Part shown: piece after piece, positions 32,917 through 40,329 of the stretch
Numbering within the stretch: position 1 is the stretch's first letter
Layout of the letters: each line of letters opens with the position of its first letter
Source of the DNA: an uncultured Slackia sp.
GTDB taxonomy: Bacteria; Actinomycetota; Coriobacteriia; Coriobacteriales; Eggerthellaceae
Length of the DNA: 41,265 bases
Direction of reading: 5' to 3'
NCBI GenBank assembly: GCA_937895975.1
Contig: CALBLG010000187.1
Coordinates: 1-41,265, forward strand
Program-made: the position numbers and the translations under genes
Notes under the pieces: model-generated
What the model saw: only the letters and a program-made list of their open reading frames with translations
Databases searched by the model: none
Told to the model about the DNA's origin: nothing

Positions 32917-34536
32917 ATGGCGTCAGAACCTAAGCAAGCAAGTGGCAAGAAGAAGCGAGCCGATGAAGAAGGAAGCGCACGCAGCCGCTTCCACGATTGG
33001 TTCTACGGATTTTCGTACACCACACGCGTTACCGTAACATTCGCGCTCGTCGCCATCATGACTGTTGTGGTGGCGATGGGCGTGCTTTCCTATGTGTGGG
33101 AAGAGCACTTCCAGGCTTATACGCGTGAAAACGTGCAGCAGCTGGCCGAGGCCACGGCCGAAAACATCGCGAACCGCTACGAGCACAGCAATTCCGCCAC
33201 GCTCGACGCCATCGCCGACGGCGACCGGGTGAGTTATCCGTCGCTTTCCATCGACGACGTGCAGCCGGCCGAATCGGCCCATATGCTGCAGCCGGGCATG
33301 GGCATCCAGGTGGTTTCTTCGTCCACCGACACCGTGGTGTACGACTCGTCGCGCGCGAGCTCGAATGGCGATTCCCCTAATTCCAAATCTGGCAATATCG
33401 ACTCGACCGGCTCGTTCGCGCCGGGCAACGACGATATGGCATCGGCCCAAATCACGCTCGACGACGGCAAGACGGTCGGCGTGGTGAACATGTGGGTATA
33501 CGGCAGCGACTTGCTGCTCTCCAAGGCCGACCAAGAATTCCGCATGCAAAGCTACCAGGGCATGGCGCTTGCCGCGGTGCTGTCGGTAGCGCTGGCCTCG
33601 CTTATCGGCGTGCTGTTCGCGCGCGGCCTGGTGCGGCCCATCAACCGCATTACGAAAACCGCCCAGGAAATCAAAGAGGGCAACCTTTCTGCCCGCGTGA
33701 ACCTCGAAGGCAAAGACGAAATCGCCGAAATGGGCAAAACGTTTGACGCCATGGCTGAAAGCGTCGAGAGCAATCAAGAACTCGAGCGCCGTCTTACGAC
33801 CGACGTGGCCCATGAACTGCGCACGCCGCTCATGGCCATTCAATCCACGGTCGAGGCCATCATGGATGGTGTGTTCGAAGCCGACGAAGAGCGCCTGAAT
33901 ACCATCGACGCCGAGGTGCAGCGCCTGTCGCGCCTGGTCGATGCCATTTTGAAGCTTTCGCGACTGGAAAGCCGCTCCACCCCTATGAATGAAGAGGTCG
34001 TCGACGTGGGCGAGCTCATCAAGCCGCTGGTGATGTCGCACGAGGCGTTCGTCAACGATGCGGGCCTCACCTTGGAATACCAGGCCGAGCCCGACGTGAT
34101 CGTCTACGGCGATCGCGACATGCTGCGCCAGGCCACCGCGAACCTCATTTCCAACGCCGTGCGTTATACGCCGGCTCCGGGCAAAATTACCGTCACGGTG
34201 AAAAGCGGCGACGTTATGGCCGCCATCGCCGTGCGCGACACCGGCATTGGCTTGTCGCCAGAAGAACGTCGCATGGTGTTCAAGCGTTTCTGGCGCGCCG
34301 AGGAAAGCCGCCAACGCCAAAGCGGCGGCTTGGGCGTTGGCCTTGCCGTAGTGAAAGAAATCGTCGACCGCCACGGCGGATGGGTGCAGGTGGAAGGCAA
34401 GAAGGGCGAAGGCGCGTGCTTCACCATTCATGTTCCCCTGTACGACGAAGAGCGCGTTCGCGCCCAGAAGGAGAAGGCCAATTCGAAAGATCGCGGCGCA
34501 AAAGCGCAGGCGGCAAAGCGAAAGGGAAGGAAATAG
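32917..34536 (+). CDS. Sensor histidine kinase with HAMP domain (MtrB/PhoR-like)
   Basis: The 539-residue kinase has a basic cytoplasmic start, helix 1 at about 37-58, an extracytoplasmic domain (about 60-212) with a Ser/Asn/Asp-rich stretch, helix 2 at about 216-238, a HAMP domain (about 238-290), the phosphorylated His299 in DVAHELRTPL, and an ATP-binding domain with ANLISNAVRYTP (N box), RDTGIGLSPEE (G1), KRFWRAEESR (F) and GGLGVGLAVVKEI (G2). A Lys/Arg-rich tail of about 30 residues (510-539) is unusual. It pairs with the regulator upstream. Its gene ends 3 bp before purC. Confidence 0.93.
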   Translation: MASEPKQASGKKKRADEEGSARSRFHDWFYGFSYTTRVTVTFALVAIMTVVVAMGVLSYVWEEHFQAYTRENVQQLAEATAENIANRYEHSNSATLDAIADGDRVSYPSLSIDDVQPAESAHMLQPGMGIQVVSSSTDTVVYDSSRASSNGDSPNSKSGNIDSTGSFAPGNDDMASAQITLDDGKTVGVVNMWVYGSDLLLSKADQEFRMQSYQGMALAAVLSVALASLIGVLFARGLVRPINRITKTAQEIKEGNLSARVNLEGKDEIAEMGKTFDAMAESVESNQELERRLTTDVAHELRTPLMAIQSTVEAIMDGVFEADEERLNTIDAEVQRLSRLVDAILKLSRLESRSTPMNEEVVDVGELIKPLVMSHEAFVNDAGLTLEYQAEPDVIVYGDRDMLRQATANLISNAVRYTPAPGKITVTVKSGDVMAAIAVRDTGIGLSPEERRMVFKRFWRAEESRQRQSGGLGVGLAVVKEIVDRHGGWVQVEGKKGEGACFTIHVPLYDEERVRAQKEKANSKDRGAKAQAAKRKGRK

Positions 34537-34539
34537 GCT

Positions 34540-35412
34540 GTGAATCCCATCACTATCAAACCCGACGCACAAGGCAAGGTGCGCGATATCTACGACCTCG
34601 GCGATACGCTGCTGTTCGTCGCCACCGACCGCATCTCGGCATTCGACTACATCCTCGACGATGAAATTCCCCACAAGGGCCAGGTGCTTACGCAAATCAG
34701 CTGCTTCTGGTTCGAGCTGCTTGAAGGCGTCGTCGAAAACCACTTGGTGTCTTCCGACGTGAACGACCTTCCCGAGCAGTTCAAGCAGTGGAGCGACTAT
34801 TTGAACGGCCGCTTCATGATCGTAAAGAAAGCCCAGATGATTCCCATCGAATGCATCGTGCGCGGTTACCTCACCGGTTCGGGCTTCAAAGACTACCAGC
34901 GCACGGGCAGCGTGTGCGGCATTGAATTGCCGGCTGGGCTGCAGAACTCCGCGAAGCTTCCTTCCACGTTGTTCACGCCGTCCACCAAGGCCGAAATCGG
35001 CGACCACGACGAGAACATCAGCTTCGAGCGCGCGGTGGAAATCGTGGGCGAGAAGGCCGCGACCGATATTCGCGACCTGTCGCTGAAGGTGTACGAGACG
35101 GCTGCCGAGCATGCTCGCAAACAGGGCATCATCATCGCCGACACTAAATTCGAGTTCGGCGTGCTTGATGGCCGCACCATCTTGGGCGACGAGGTTCTGA
35201 CGCCCGACAGCTCGCGCTTCTGGTCGGCCGACGACTATGAAGTGGGCCGCGAGCAGGCCAGCTTCGACAAGCAGTTCGTGCGCAATTGGCTCAACGCCAA
35301 CTGGGATCGCCAGGGCAACCCGCCCCATCTGCCGGCCGACGTCATCGAGAAGACGACCGAGAAGTACATCCAGGCCTACGAGAAACTCTCGGGTCGCAAG
35401 TTCGCGTTCTAG
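34540..35412 (+). CDS. purC: SAICAR synthetase (phosphoribosylaminoimidazole-succinocarboxamide synthase)
   Basis: PurC joins aspartate to CAIR with ATP in purine synthesis. The 290-residue length and motifs fit: GKVRDIYDLGD (12-22), VATDRISAFDYILDDEIPHKGQVLTQIS, MIPIECIVRGYLTGSGFKDY, TPSTKAEIGDHDENIS and IIIADTKFEFGVLDG with FWSADDYEVGREQASFDKQFVRNW. The start is GTG 34540, 3 bp behind the kinase stop; AAGGAA lies inside the end of the kinase gene. No other pur gene is in the window, so purC is detached from the pathway and likely read from the two-component promoter. A terminator and a dispersed repeat follow. Confidence 0.95.
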   Translation: MNPITIKPDAQGKVRDIYDLGDTLLFVATDRISAFDYILDDEIPHKGQVLTQISCFWFELLEGVVENHLVSSDVNDLPEQFKQWSDYLNGRFMIVKKAQMIPIECIVRGYLTGSGFKDYQRTGSVCGIELPAGLQNSAKLPSTLFTPSTKAEIGDHDENISFERAVEIVGEKAATDIRDLSLKVYETAAEHARKQGIIIADTKFEFGVLDGRTILGDEVLTPDSSRFWSADDYEVGREQASFDKQFVRNWLNANWDRQGNPPHLPADVIEKTTEKYIQAYEKLSGRKFAF

Positions 35413-35420
35413 GAGTGGTT

Positions 35421-35520
35421 GCGCCGTTCTGTCGAACGGCGCCAACTGCCGACGCTGCGCGGCAATCTGGCGGCCGGTTTGGCCCCAGCCGTCGCTCGCT
35501 GGCTCTTGGCTCGAGCAGGC
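35421..35520 (+). repeat. Dispersed structured repeat, copy 1, directly behind purC
   Basis: Starts 9 nt behind the purC stop with a perfect hairpin GCGCCGTTC/GAACGGCGC (35421-35429 with 35434-35442), then GCTGC, GGCAATCTGGCGGCCGG (35461-35477), TTGG and GTCGCTCGCT. The order and most bases match the complement of 36474 back to about 36380, which lies directly behind the rlmI-like gene. Confidence 0.6.
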
Positions 35521-35537
35521 ATTTATAACGAAATCGA

Positions 35538-35580
35538 AAAGGTTCCGCTTGGCGTTTGCCTTGTGCGGAACCTTTCTTTA
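35538..35580 (+). terminator. Terminator behind purC
   Basis: AAAGGTTCCGC (35538-35548) pairs perfectly with GCGGAACCTTT (35565-35575), loop 16 nt, followed by CTTTATTATTT. It lies behind the repeat copy. Confidence 0.8.
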
Positions 35581-35630
35581 TTATTTACATCTTGGACTTG
35601 CCAAGCATTTCGAAGTAGAAACGATTCCCT

Positions 35631-36236
35631 ATGAGCACCCGCAACCCGATGAACGATCGCTACCAGACCGATGGACCGAAGGGCCAAACGAAGAAATCGG
35701 CCTCTTCGCTGAAGCCGAAGTCGAAGGCCGCGTCGAGCGTGTACGTGAAGTCTACGCAGAAGACTCCCCAGGAAAAGAAGGCCGCGCAGAAGGCCGCCCG
35801 CCAGAAGCAGGCCGAGCTCGATCGCAAGTATTACAACCCGCCCACGCCGCAGTACAAAAAGTACAAGCGCATTTGGTGGGCCATGCTGGGCGGTGCCATC
35901 GTGTGCACGCTCATCGCCATGGGCGCCGGTGCCTGGTGGCCCGACAACCCGACGATGACCTGGGTGTTCCTGATTCCCGCGTATGCGTTGATCATCGCTG
36001 CGCTGTGGTTCGATTTCGCCAAGGTGCGCAAGGTTCGTCGCGAGTATCAGATGGAAATGCTGAAGAAGCATCCGAAGGAAGCGAAGAAGCATCCCACTAC
36101 GGCCGCGAAGAACAAAGTGGATGCCGCCAAGGAAGCCGAGCGTGAAGCCGCGAAGGCCGAGAAGAAGCGCTTCGGCCATTCGTTCATTCGCAAGGCCGAC
36201 AAAGCCGAGGAAACTTCCGAAAAGGAATCAAAATAA
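35631..36236 (+). CDS. Two-helix membrane protein with Lys-rich ends, function unknown
   Basis: The 201-residue protein has a Lys/Ser/Gln-rich N-terminal region (1-80) with KKAAQKAARQKQAE, two helices at about 82-102 and 111-130 joined by a short WWPDNPTMT loop, and a very Lys/Glu/Ala-rich C-terminal region. The layout agrees with DUF3043-like actinobacterial membrane proteins, but I cannot prove membership. Both ends face the cytoplasm if the positive-inside rule holds. No strong ribosome binding site precedes ATG 35631; a TTTATTATTT stretch about 45 bp upstream could be the promoter. It is a single-gene unit with terminators on both sides. Confidence 0.75.
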   Translation: MSTRNPMNDRYQTDGPKGQTKKSASSLKPKSKAASSVYVKSTQKTPQEKKAAQKAARQKQAELDRKYYNPPTPQYKKYKRIWWAMLGGAIVCTLIAMGAGAWWPDNPTMTWVFLIPAYALIIAALWFDFAKVRKVRREYQMEMLKKHPKEAKKHPTTAAKNKVDAAKEAEREAAKAEKKRFGHSFIRKADKAEETSEKESK

Positions 36237-36240
36237 TGAG

Positions 36241-36268
36241 AAGAAGCCGTTCTAACGAACGGCTTTTT
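36241..36268 (+). terminator. Rho-independent terminator
   Basis: AAGCCGTTC (36243-36251) pairs with GAACGGCTT (36256-36264) around TAAC, followed by a T-run to 36268, directly behind the membrane protein gene. Confidence 0.85.
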
Positions 36269-36277
36269 TGTTGTGGT

Positions 36278-36302
36278 CGGGACAGGGGGCTGTCCCCTGT
36301 CC
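36278..36302. repeat. GGGACAGGG/CCCTGTCCC hairpin
   Basis: GGGACAGGG (36278-36286) pairs with CCCTGTCCC (36294-36302) around 7 nt. Short hairpins with GGGACA/TGTCCC or GGGCCAA/TTGGCCC arms also lie at 40271-40297 and in part at 23819-23844; related sequences are widespread intergenic repeats in bacteria. Confidence 0.5.
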
Positions 36303-36340
36303 CACTGTAGAACACGTAGGTCCCTTGGTGGACAGCGAAA

Positions 36341-36474
36341 GGCAATCTGGCGAGTCGGATTGGGTCGAAAGAGGAACGAAGCGTACTTCGGTACGCGAGC
36401 GACGATTGAGGCCCAAGCCGGCCGCCAGATTGCCTTGCAGCGGCGGCTTCGTCCGCCGTTCGTCAGAACGGCGG
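36341..36474 (-). repeat. Dispersed structured repeat, copy 2, directly behind the rlmI-like gene
   Basis: Read on the minus strand it begins 4 nt behind the methyltransferase stop with CCGCCGTTC/GAACGGCGG (36453-36461 with 36466-36474), then GGCAATCTGGCGGCCGG, CGTCGCTCGC and a GCGTAC-TTCG-GTACGC hairpin (36381-36396). GGCAATCTGGCG (36341-36352) is inverted to CGCCAGATTGCC (36423-36434), closing the element. The first 100 nt match the copy behind purC. Confidence 0.6.
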
Positions 36475-36478
36475 AATG

Positions 36479-37840
36479 CTATACCACCTGGAACAGGAAA
36501 AACTTCAGATAGTCGGTTTCGGGGATGCCCCATACGATGGGATGGTCGGGTGACTGCTGACGTTCCTCGATTTGGCGCAGCTGCACGTTTGCATCGTGTG
36601 CGGCGTTCACGAGCATCTTGCGGAAGCGTTCAGTGTCCATGAAATGCGAGCAGCTGCACGTGGCCAAATAACCGCCGCGCGGCAACGCTTTCATGGCGCG
36701 ATAGTTGATCTCGTGGTAGCCGCGCGTGGCGGAATCGATGGTTTTGCGGCTTTTCGTGAACGCCGGCGGGTCCAGGATGATGAAGTCGTACGGAGCCTTC
36801 TTCTGCGCCTCAACTTCGGGCAGCAAATCGAACACGTTTGCGGCCTGGAAGCTCATGCGGTCTTCAAAACCGTTCAGGCGTGCGTTCGATTCGGCCATAT
36901 CCACCGCCAACTGGGAGATATCCACGGCATGCACGTGCTCGGCACCGCCCGCCGCGGCATTCAGCGCGAACGACCCCGTATGCGTGAAACAGTCCAGCAC
37001 GCGTCGGCCGCGGGCGATGTTGGCCACGGCGCGGCGGTTGTATTTCTGGTCCAGGAAAAAGCCGGTCTTTTGCCCGTTTTCGAAATCCACGTGGTAGCGC
37101 ACGCCGTTTTCGACGATTTCGGTTGTGGTGGGGCCGAATGCCGCGGCCGTGGCATCGCTGGGTGCAAGCGGAGCGGGCACGGCAGAAAGTGCGGGTTGGG
37201 TGCCAAGCGCGGCAAAATCGTCGCCCAGCGGGAACCATCCGCAGGTTTGTTCGAGGCTTTCGAGCTTGCGCGTGGCTACGTCGTTGCGCTCGTAGATGCC
37301 GCGAATCTCAACACCGTCTTCGGCCAGCACTTTCACCAGCAAGGGGAAAATCATCGGTTTCAGGCGCTCCATGCCGTAGGCGAGCGTTTGCGTGACCAGC
37401 ACGTCGTTGAAGCGGTCGACAACCAGGCCGCAAAAACCGTCAGCTTCCGAGAAAATCATGCGACAGGCCGAAACATCGTCACCCATTACGGCGCGGCGAT
37501 GGTCCCATGCCCAGCGAATTTTGCGTTGCCAAAACGCGGCGTCGAACGCGTCGTTGGCGTTGGTGGACAAAAGGCGAATGCGAATTTTGCTGGAAAGCGA
37601 CAATATGCCCGTGCCTAGGTAGGCCCCCTTGCGCGAAAGCACATCGACCAGCGTGCCGTTTTCGGGCACGATGCCGCCGTCGGCGATGGTTTCCTTCCAA
37701 TTGCGTGCCGCCTCTTTCGGGTCGCCGGCCGCAACGATGCGCTCCACCTCCGCATCGTAAATCCAAGGGTGGCCAGCGCGGCACGCGCGCTCGCCCTTCG
37801 GCGTGATAAAAGCCATGGGATATGGCCGCAATGTTTTCAT
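36479..37840 (-). CDS. RlmI-like class I rRNA (cytosine-C5) methyltransferase
   Basis: The 453-residue protein has an N-terminal PUA domain (about 5-90, with HPWIYDAEVERI and LSRKGAYLGTG) and a SAM-dependent methyltransferase domain: DGFCGLVVDRFNDVLV, NGQKTGFFLDQKYNR, RVLDCFTHTGSFALNAAAGGA (SAM loop, about 291-311), DPPAFTKSR (catalytic DPPxF) and YLATCSCSH with the Cys used by C5 methyltransferases. RlmI methylates C1962 of 23S rRNA. About 45 residues longer than E. coli RlmI, mainly by an insert near 225-250 (Ala/Pro-rich). GGAG lies before the ATG at 37840. Divergent from the GT2 gene. Confidence 0.85.
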   Translation of the reverse strand: MKTLRPYPMAFITPKGERACRAGHPWIYDAEVERIVAAGDPKEAARNWKETIADGGIVPENGTLVDVLSRKGAYLGTGILSLSSKIRIRLLSTNANDAFDAAFWQRKIRWAWDHRRAVMGDDVSACRMIFSEADGFCGLVVDRFNDVLVTQTLAYGMERLKPMIFPLLVKVLAEDGVEIRGIYERNDVATRKLESLEQTCGWFPLGDDFAALGTQPALSAVPAPLAPSDATAAAFGPTTTEIVENGVRYHVDFENGQKTGFFLDQKYNRRAVANIARGRRVLDCFTHTGSFALNAAAGGAEHVHAVDISQLAVDMAESNARLNGFEDRMSFQAANVFDLLPEVEAQKKAPYDFIILDPPAFTKSRKTIDSATRGYHEINYRAMKALPRGGYLATCSCSHFMDTERFRKMLVNAAHDANVQLRQIEERQQSPDHPIVWGIPETDYLKFFLFQVV

Positions 37841-37880
37841 ATATGCTCCTACGTTTGGGACGCCGGTCGCGTTCGGCCGG

Positions 37881-37949
37881 CGTGTTGAATGCACAGAGCG
37901 CTTTAACACGCCCGGCTCGTTAACGTGTTACATGCCTAGCGTTAACACG
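37881..37949. promoter_or_regulatory. Four CGTGTTA/TAACACG heptamers in the divergent region
   Basis: CGTGTTG (37881-37887), TAACACG (37904-37910), CGTGTTA (37924-37930) and TAACACG (37943-37949) alternate in orientation at distances of 23, 20 and 19 bp, about two helical turns. Together they form two inverted pairs between the methyltransferase and glycosyltransferase starts and may be operator half-sites. Confidence 0.45.
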
Positions 37950-38088
37950 GTTCATTGATACGAGCGGCATTATACGTGGCAGATTAGGGGCTTTCGCTGC
38001 GAAGCGCTAGAATAGCCCGTAAATACCTTGCGGCTTGGCCGCGACGGGCGCTTGGCCGCTCGCCTCGCATTGACGGAAAAGGACGTCC

Positions 38089-39390
38089 ATGAATCCAGTC
38101 GTGATTATTCCCACGTTCGCGTCGGCGCGCGGTCGCGTCGAGGCCGGCGCCGTTACCACCACGTACGACCACGCTACGTCGATGGCCGCGCCCGGCGAGT
38201 TGCCTCGCTGCCTGGAATCGCTGCGTATCGTGCGCGGGTTGGGCCAGATTGTCGTGTTGGTGGTGGCCGAGCCCGCCATCGAGAACAAGGCCGCCAGCAA
38301 AATTCGCGGCATCGCCGAGCAGTTCCCCGATTTGGACATTGCCGTGGTGGGCGCGCCTGAAATGCAGCTGGTCCGCCAGCGCATGGAGCAGTTGAACATC
38401 GGCCTGCGCGGCGAAGTGGGCTTGGCGGGCTATGGCGCCGTGCGCAACCTGGGGCTCATCTTGGCCAATGCGCTCGATTTCGATTCCGTGGTGTTCATCG
38501 ACGACGACGTGGTTGTGGATGATCCTGCATTCCTGGAAAAAGCCATGTATGGCCTGGGAAAACTCACGCGCAGCGGTGTGCCGATCCTCGCGAAAACGGG
38601 CTTTTACCTCAATAAAGATGGCAGCTATCTGTCCAGCCGTTCCACCAAGTGGTACAACCGCCACTGGGACCAAGCCACGGCGTTCAACAAGTGGATTTCG
38701 AAGGCCATGCAAGGCCCGCGCCTGTCGCGCTCGAATCATGTGTGCGGCGGTTGCCTGGCGCTTCATCGCGAGGCGTTTCGGCGCGTGTCGTTCGACCCGT
38801 GGATCGCGCGCGGCGAAGACCTGGATTACATGCTCGATCTGCGCATGTATGGAAGCGACATCTGGTTCGACAACACGTGGTACATGCACCATCTGCCGCC
38901 CGCGACCAAGCGCGAAGGCTTGCGTTTTCGCCAAGATATTTTCCGCTGGCTGTATGAATATCGCAAAATCGAATACGCTCGCACGCAAATCGATCTGCTG
39001 CAGATAAAGCCGCAGTCGTTGCAGCCGTACCCGGGGCCGTTTTTGCAGCCGGGCATCACGCGCCGCATTAAGCGCACGGCATGGCTGCGCAGCTTTGGGC
39101 GCCCCGATGGCAAGGGGTATCGTCGCGCAGCGAAGGCTGCCACGGGCGAGGCGTCGCATTACGCCGAGCAGCATTGCTCGAAGTATTTCGGCTTCCAATC
39201 GAAATGGCCGGCCGTCATGGGCCGCATGGCGAATGATGCCATCTTGCAAAGCGTGCTGATAGGCTCGGCGAATCGCGGAGTTCAGCAGGCCGAGGCGCAG
39301 CGTGCTCAGCGCGCGGCATGGGGCGCCGCTGGCGGAATAGACCCTGGTGCCACTACGGAAATCCGCCTTAATATGGGCAACGCAGAATAG
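38089..39390 (+). CDS. GT2-like glycosyltransferase (GT-A fold)
   Basis: The 433-residue protein begins PVVIIPTF, as GT-A enzymes do, and has the metal-binding FIDDDVVVDD (Asp138-140), GGCLALHREAFRRVSF and the acidic catalytic GEDLDYMLDLRMYG (242-255) with HH at 267-268. These are the order and spacing of family 2 inverting glycosyltransferases. No helix is evident, so it is a soluble or peripheral enzyme; the C-terminal 130 residues (Arg/Lys-rich, then YFGFQSKWPAVM) are unassigned. The acceptor is unknown. AAAAGGA lies before the ATG. The TSUP gene follows 30 bp downstream and may be co-transcribed. Confidence 0.78.
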   Translation: MNPVVIIPTFASARGRVEAGAVTTTYDHATSMAAPGELPRCLESLRIVRGLGQIVVLVVAEPAIENKAASKIRGIAEQFPDLDIAVVGAPEMQLVRQRMEQLNIGLRGEVGLAGYGAVRNLGLILANALDFDSVVFIDDDVVVDDPAFLEKAMYGLGKLTRSGVPILAKTGFYLNKDGSYLSSRSTKWYNRHWDQATAFNKWISKAMQGPRLSRSNHVCGGCLALHREAFRRVSFDPWIARGEDLDYMLDLRMYGSDIWFDNTWYMHHLPPATKREGLRFRQDIFRWLYEYRKIEYARTQIDLLQIKPQSLQPYPGPFLQPGITRRIKRTAWLRSFGRPDGKGYRRAAKAATGEASHYAEQHCSKYFGFQSKWPAVMGRMANDAILQSVLIGSANRGVQQAEAQRAQRAAWGAAGGIDPGATTEIRLNMGNAE

Positions 39391-39420
39391 CCGGTTGCGG
39401 CAGAGCTAGAAAGTATTCGC

Positions 39421-40248
39421 ATGGTCACATTTATCGTCGCCGCCATTGTCGGCGCAGGCGTTGGTATTTTGTCGGGCCTTCTGGGCATCGGCGGCGGCAC
39501 GGTTATGGTTCCGTTGTTCCGTCTTGCGTTCGGCATGGAGCCCATCGTGGCTACGGCCACGTCGCTGTTCACTATTGTGCCCACGTCCATTTCGGGCATG
39601 TGGAAGCACCACGTGAACAAAACGTCGCTGCCGCGCGTGGGAATCGTGTGCGGCATCGCCGGCGCGTGCCTGTCGCCAGTGGGTGTGTGGGCTGCGCACG
39701 TTTCGCCTGGTTGGGCGATTATGGGCGCGGCAGCGTGCGTGGTGATTTACTCGTCGTACACGATGCTGCGCAAGGCGCTGAAGGCGCCAAAGCGCGGCGC
39801 GGCGGCTTCGAGGCGGAAAGACGCATCGGCCAAGAATGACTCTGTCCCCGTCGAGGTTCCCGCAATCAAGCTTACGCCGAAGTGTGTGGCGAAAGTGACC
39901 TTCATAGGAATCATCGCTGGATTCATGAGCGGCTATGTCGGCGTGGGAGGCGGTTTCATCATGGTGCCGCTGTTTGTTGCCATGTTGGGCATTCCCATGC
40001 GGCTCGCGTCGGGCACGTCGCTCACGGCGGTGTGCATTCTGGCGATTCCCGGCGTCGTCGAGCAGGCAGTGCTGGGCAATATCGACTATGTGGTGGGCAT
40101 TGCCATGATGGTCGGTTCTATTCCTGGCGCAGTCGTTGGCGCGAATCTGGTGAAACGCGTGCCCGAACGCGAGCTGCGCTTTATCTTCGCCGGCTTCCTG
40201 TTCGTCGCGGCCATCTTTTTGGTGTTGAATGAGGCTGGCATTTTGTAA
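39421..40248 (+). CDS. TSUP-family (TauE/SafE) membrane transporter
   Basis: The 275-residue permease shows the internal repeat of the family: GLLGIGGGTVMVPLF (about 19-33) and GYVGVGGGFIMVPLF (about 176-190), each followed by TATSLFTI or SGTSLTAV. Seven to eight helices are visible with a charged cytoplasmic loop in the middle (about 119-147). TSUP proteins move sulfite, sulfonates, or other organic anions across the cytoplasmic membrane; the substrate here is not readable. GAAAG lies before the ATG at 39421. Confidence 0.9.
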   Translation: MVTFIVAAIVGAGVGILSGLLGIGGGTVMVPLFRLAFGMEPIVATATSLFTIVPTSISGMWKHHVNKTSLPRVGIVCGIAGACLSPVGVWAAHVSPGWAIMGAAACVVIYSSYTMLRKALKAPKRGAAASRRKDASAKNDSVPVEVPAIKLTPKCVAKVTFIGIIAGFMSGYVGVGGGFIMVPLFVAMLGIPMRLASGTSLTAVCILAIPGVVEQAVLGNIDYVVGIAMMVGSIPGAVVGANLVKRVPERELRFIFAGFLFVAAIFLVLNEAGIL

Positions 40249-40270
40249 AGCTGATCGGTTCGGAAGATTT

Positions 40271-40297
40271 GGGCCAAGGGGACGGTTCTTTTGGCCC
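40271..40297 (+). terminator. Hairpin between TSUP and kinase genes
   Basis: GGGCCAA (40271-40277) pairs with TTGGCCC (40291-40297) around GGGGACGGTTCTT. It resembles a widespread intergenic repeat in bacteria and the hairpin at 23819-23844. Confidence 0.5.
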
Positions 40298-40329
40298 GCA
40301 TTGGCATGGAAGAAGAAAGGATTTCCTTC

